Below, piece by piece: positions 63,908 through 64,000 of a stretch of DNA of 64,000 nucleotides (positions are counted from its first letter, which is position 1; the number at the start of each line of letters is the position of its first letter). The notes below the pieces were generated by a model. The model worked only from the letters and a program-made list of their open reading frames with translations, was not told the DNA's origin and did no database searches. A program made the translations under genes and the position numbers. Source of the stretch: Candidatus Intricatilinea gracilis (GTDB lineage Bacteria > Pseudomonadota > Gammaproteobacteria > Burkholderiales > Burkholderiaceae_C); assembly GCA_016702605.1 (NCBI GenBank), contig JADJDQ010000001.1:496001-560000 (forward strand), in the 5' to 3' direction.

Positions 63908-64000
63908 TCACCCTCGGGTCGGCTGGTCGCCGAGCCACGGCGGTTTGGCGCCGGCGTGTATGACCGTCCGGGCGCTTCCCCCATGGTCAGGCCGCGGCTG
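63908..64000 (-). CDS. Possible 3' end of a gene running off the window (partial)
   Basis: Reading inward from the window end, the minus strand has 30 sense codons ending HAGAKPPWLGDQPTRG before TGA at 63908-63910. This looks like a plausible high-GC protein C-terminus lying upstream of the liv operon. It is too short to identify and may be chance. The interval 63735-63907 should contain the liv promoter, which I could not pin down. Confidence 0.3.
   Translation of the reverse strand, partial: QPRPDHGGSARTVIHAGAKPPWLGDQPTRG

Overview
The window looks like a chromosomal segment of a high-GC betaproteobacterium of the order Burkholderiales, probably the Comamonadaceae / Rubrivivax-Leptothrix-Ideonella side. 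The evidence is the rpsL-rpsG-fusA-tuf-rpsJ block, betaproteobacterial style housekeeping genes (galU, valS, prfC, amn), several Liv-type and TRAP transporters, and aromatic-acid catabolism (BoxR, benzoate-CoA ligase, feruloyl-CoA synthase, VanA/VanR). I assign no species. No rRNA, tRNA or CRISPR was seen.

Layout. 0-21.7 kb is mostly core: galU, a dehydrogenase-fold pseudoenzyme, valS, a MipA-type outer-membrane protein, 3-hydroxyacyl-CoA dehydrogenase, a lipid-kinase-like protein, AMP nucleosidase, a membrane diguanylate cyclase, a protein with two TIR-like domains, prfC, a frameshifted FMN alpha-hydroxy-acid dehydrogenase, and the str operon, which ends at rpsJ with a clear terminator. 21.9-32.3 kb is an aromatic-acid unit. 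BoxR is divergent from a DUF4863 gene, benzoate-CoA ligase, a complete livKHMGF transporter and feruloyl-CoA synthase. A matched inverted pair of 18-bp operator-like sites lies in the boxR divergent promoter region. 32.5-38.8 kb holds MazEF, a BRO-N protein, a lipoprotein hydrolase, a MetE-like protein coupled to a VanR-type GntR regulator, VapBC and vanA. A perfect ATTGGATCCAAT operator lies in front of vanA.

38.8-59 kb is accessory and mosaic, with several AT-richer genes. A roughly 280-bp repeat leads into a PD-(D/E)XK-like nuclease gene and recurs in front of a methyltransferase gene 14 kb away. A direct-repeat block of about 780 bp (41.97-42.75 kb and 55.74-57.77 kb, the second split by an IS3-family element) brackets a 13-kb segment. 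That segment carries LysR, SDR, TRAP, split and full transketolases, FitAB-like, methyltransferase, acyltransferase and ASCH genes. 59-63.7 kb is a second complete Liv operon on the minus strand, with an alpha/beta hydrolase fused to a beta-helix-like tail at its end.

The most unusual object is the protein at 41037-41939: an N-terminal SEFIR (TIR-like) effector domain joined to what reads as the C-terminal half of FtsZ. It includes an intact T7-loop NxDxxD motif but no FtsZ GTP-binding domain. It sits in a small defence-like cluster and suggests an immune or toxin protein that senses or poisons the FtsZ division polymer. I do not recall a described system of this design. Three single-base frameshifts (15.9, 48.8 and 56.8 kb) should be checked as possible sequencing errors before those genes are called dead.
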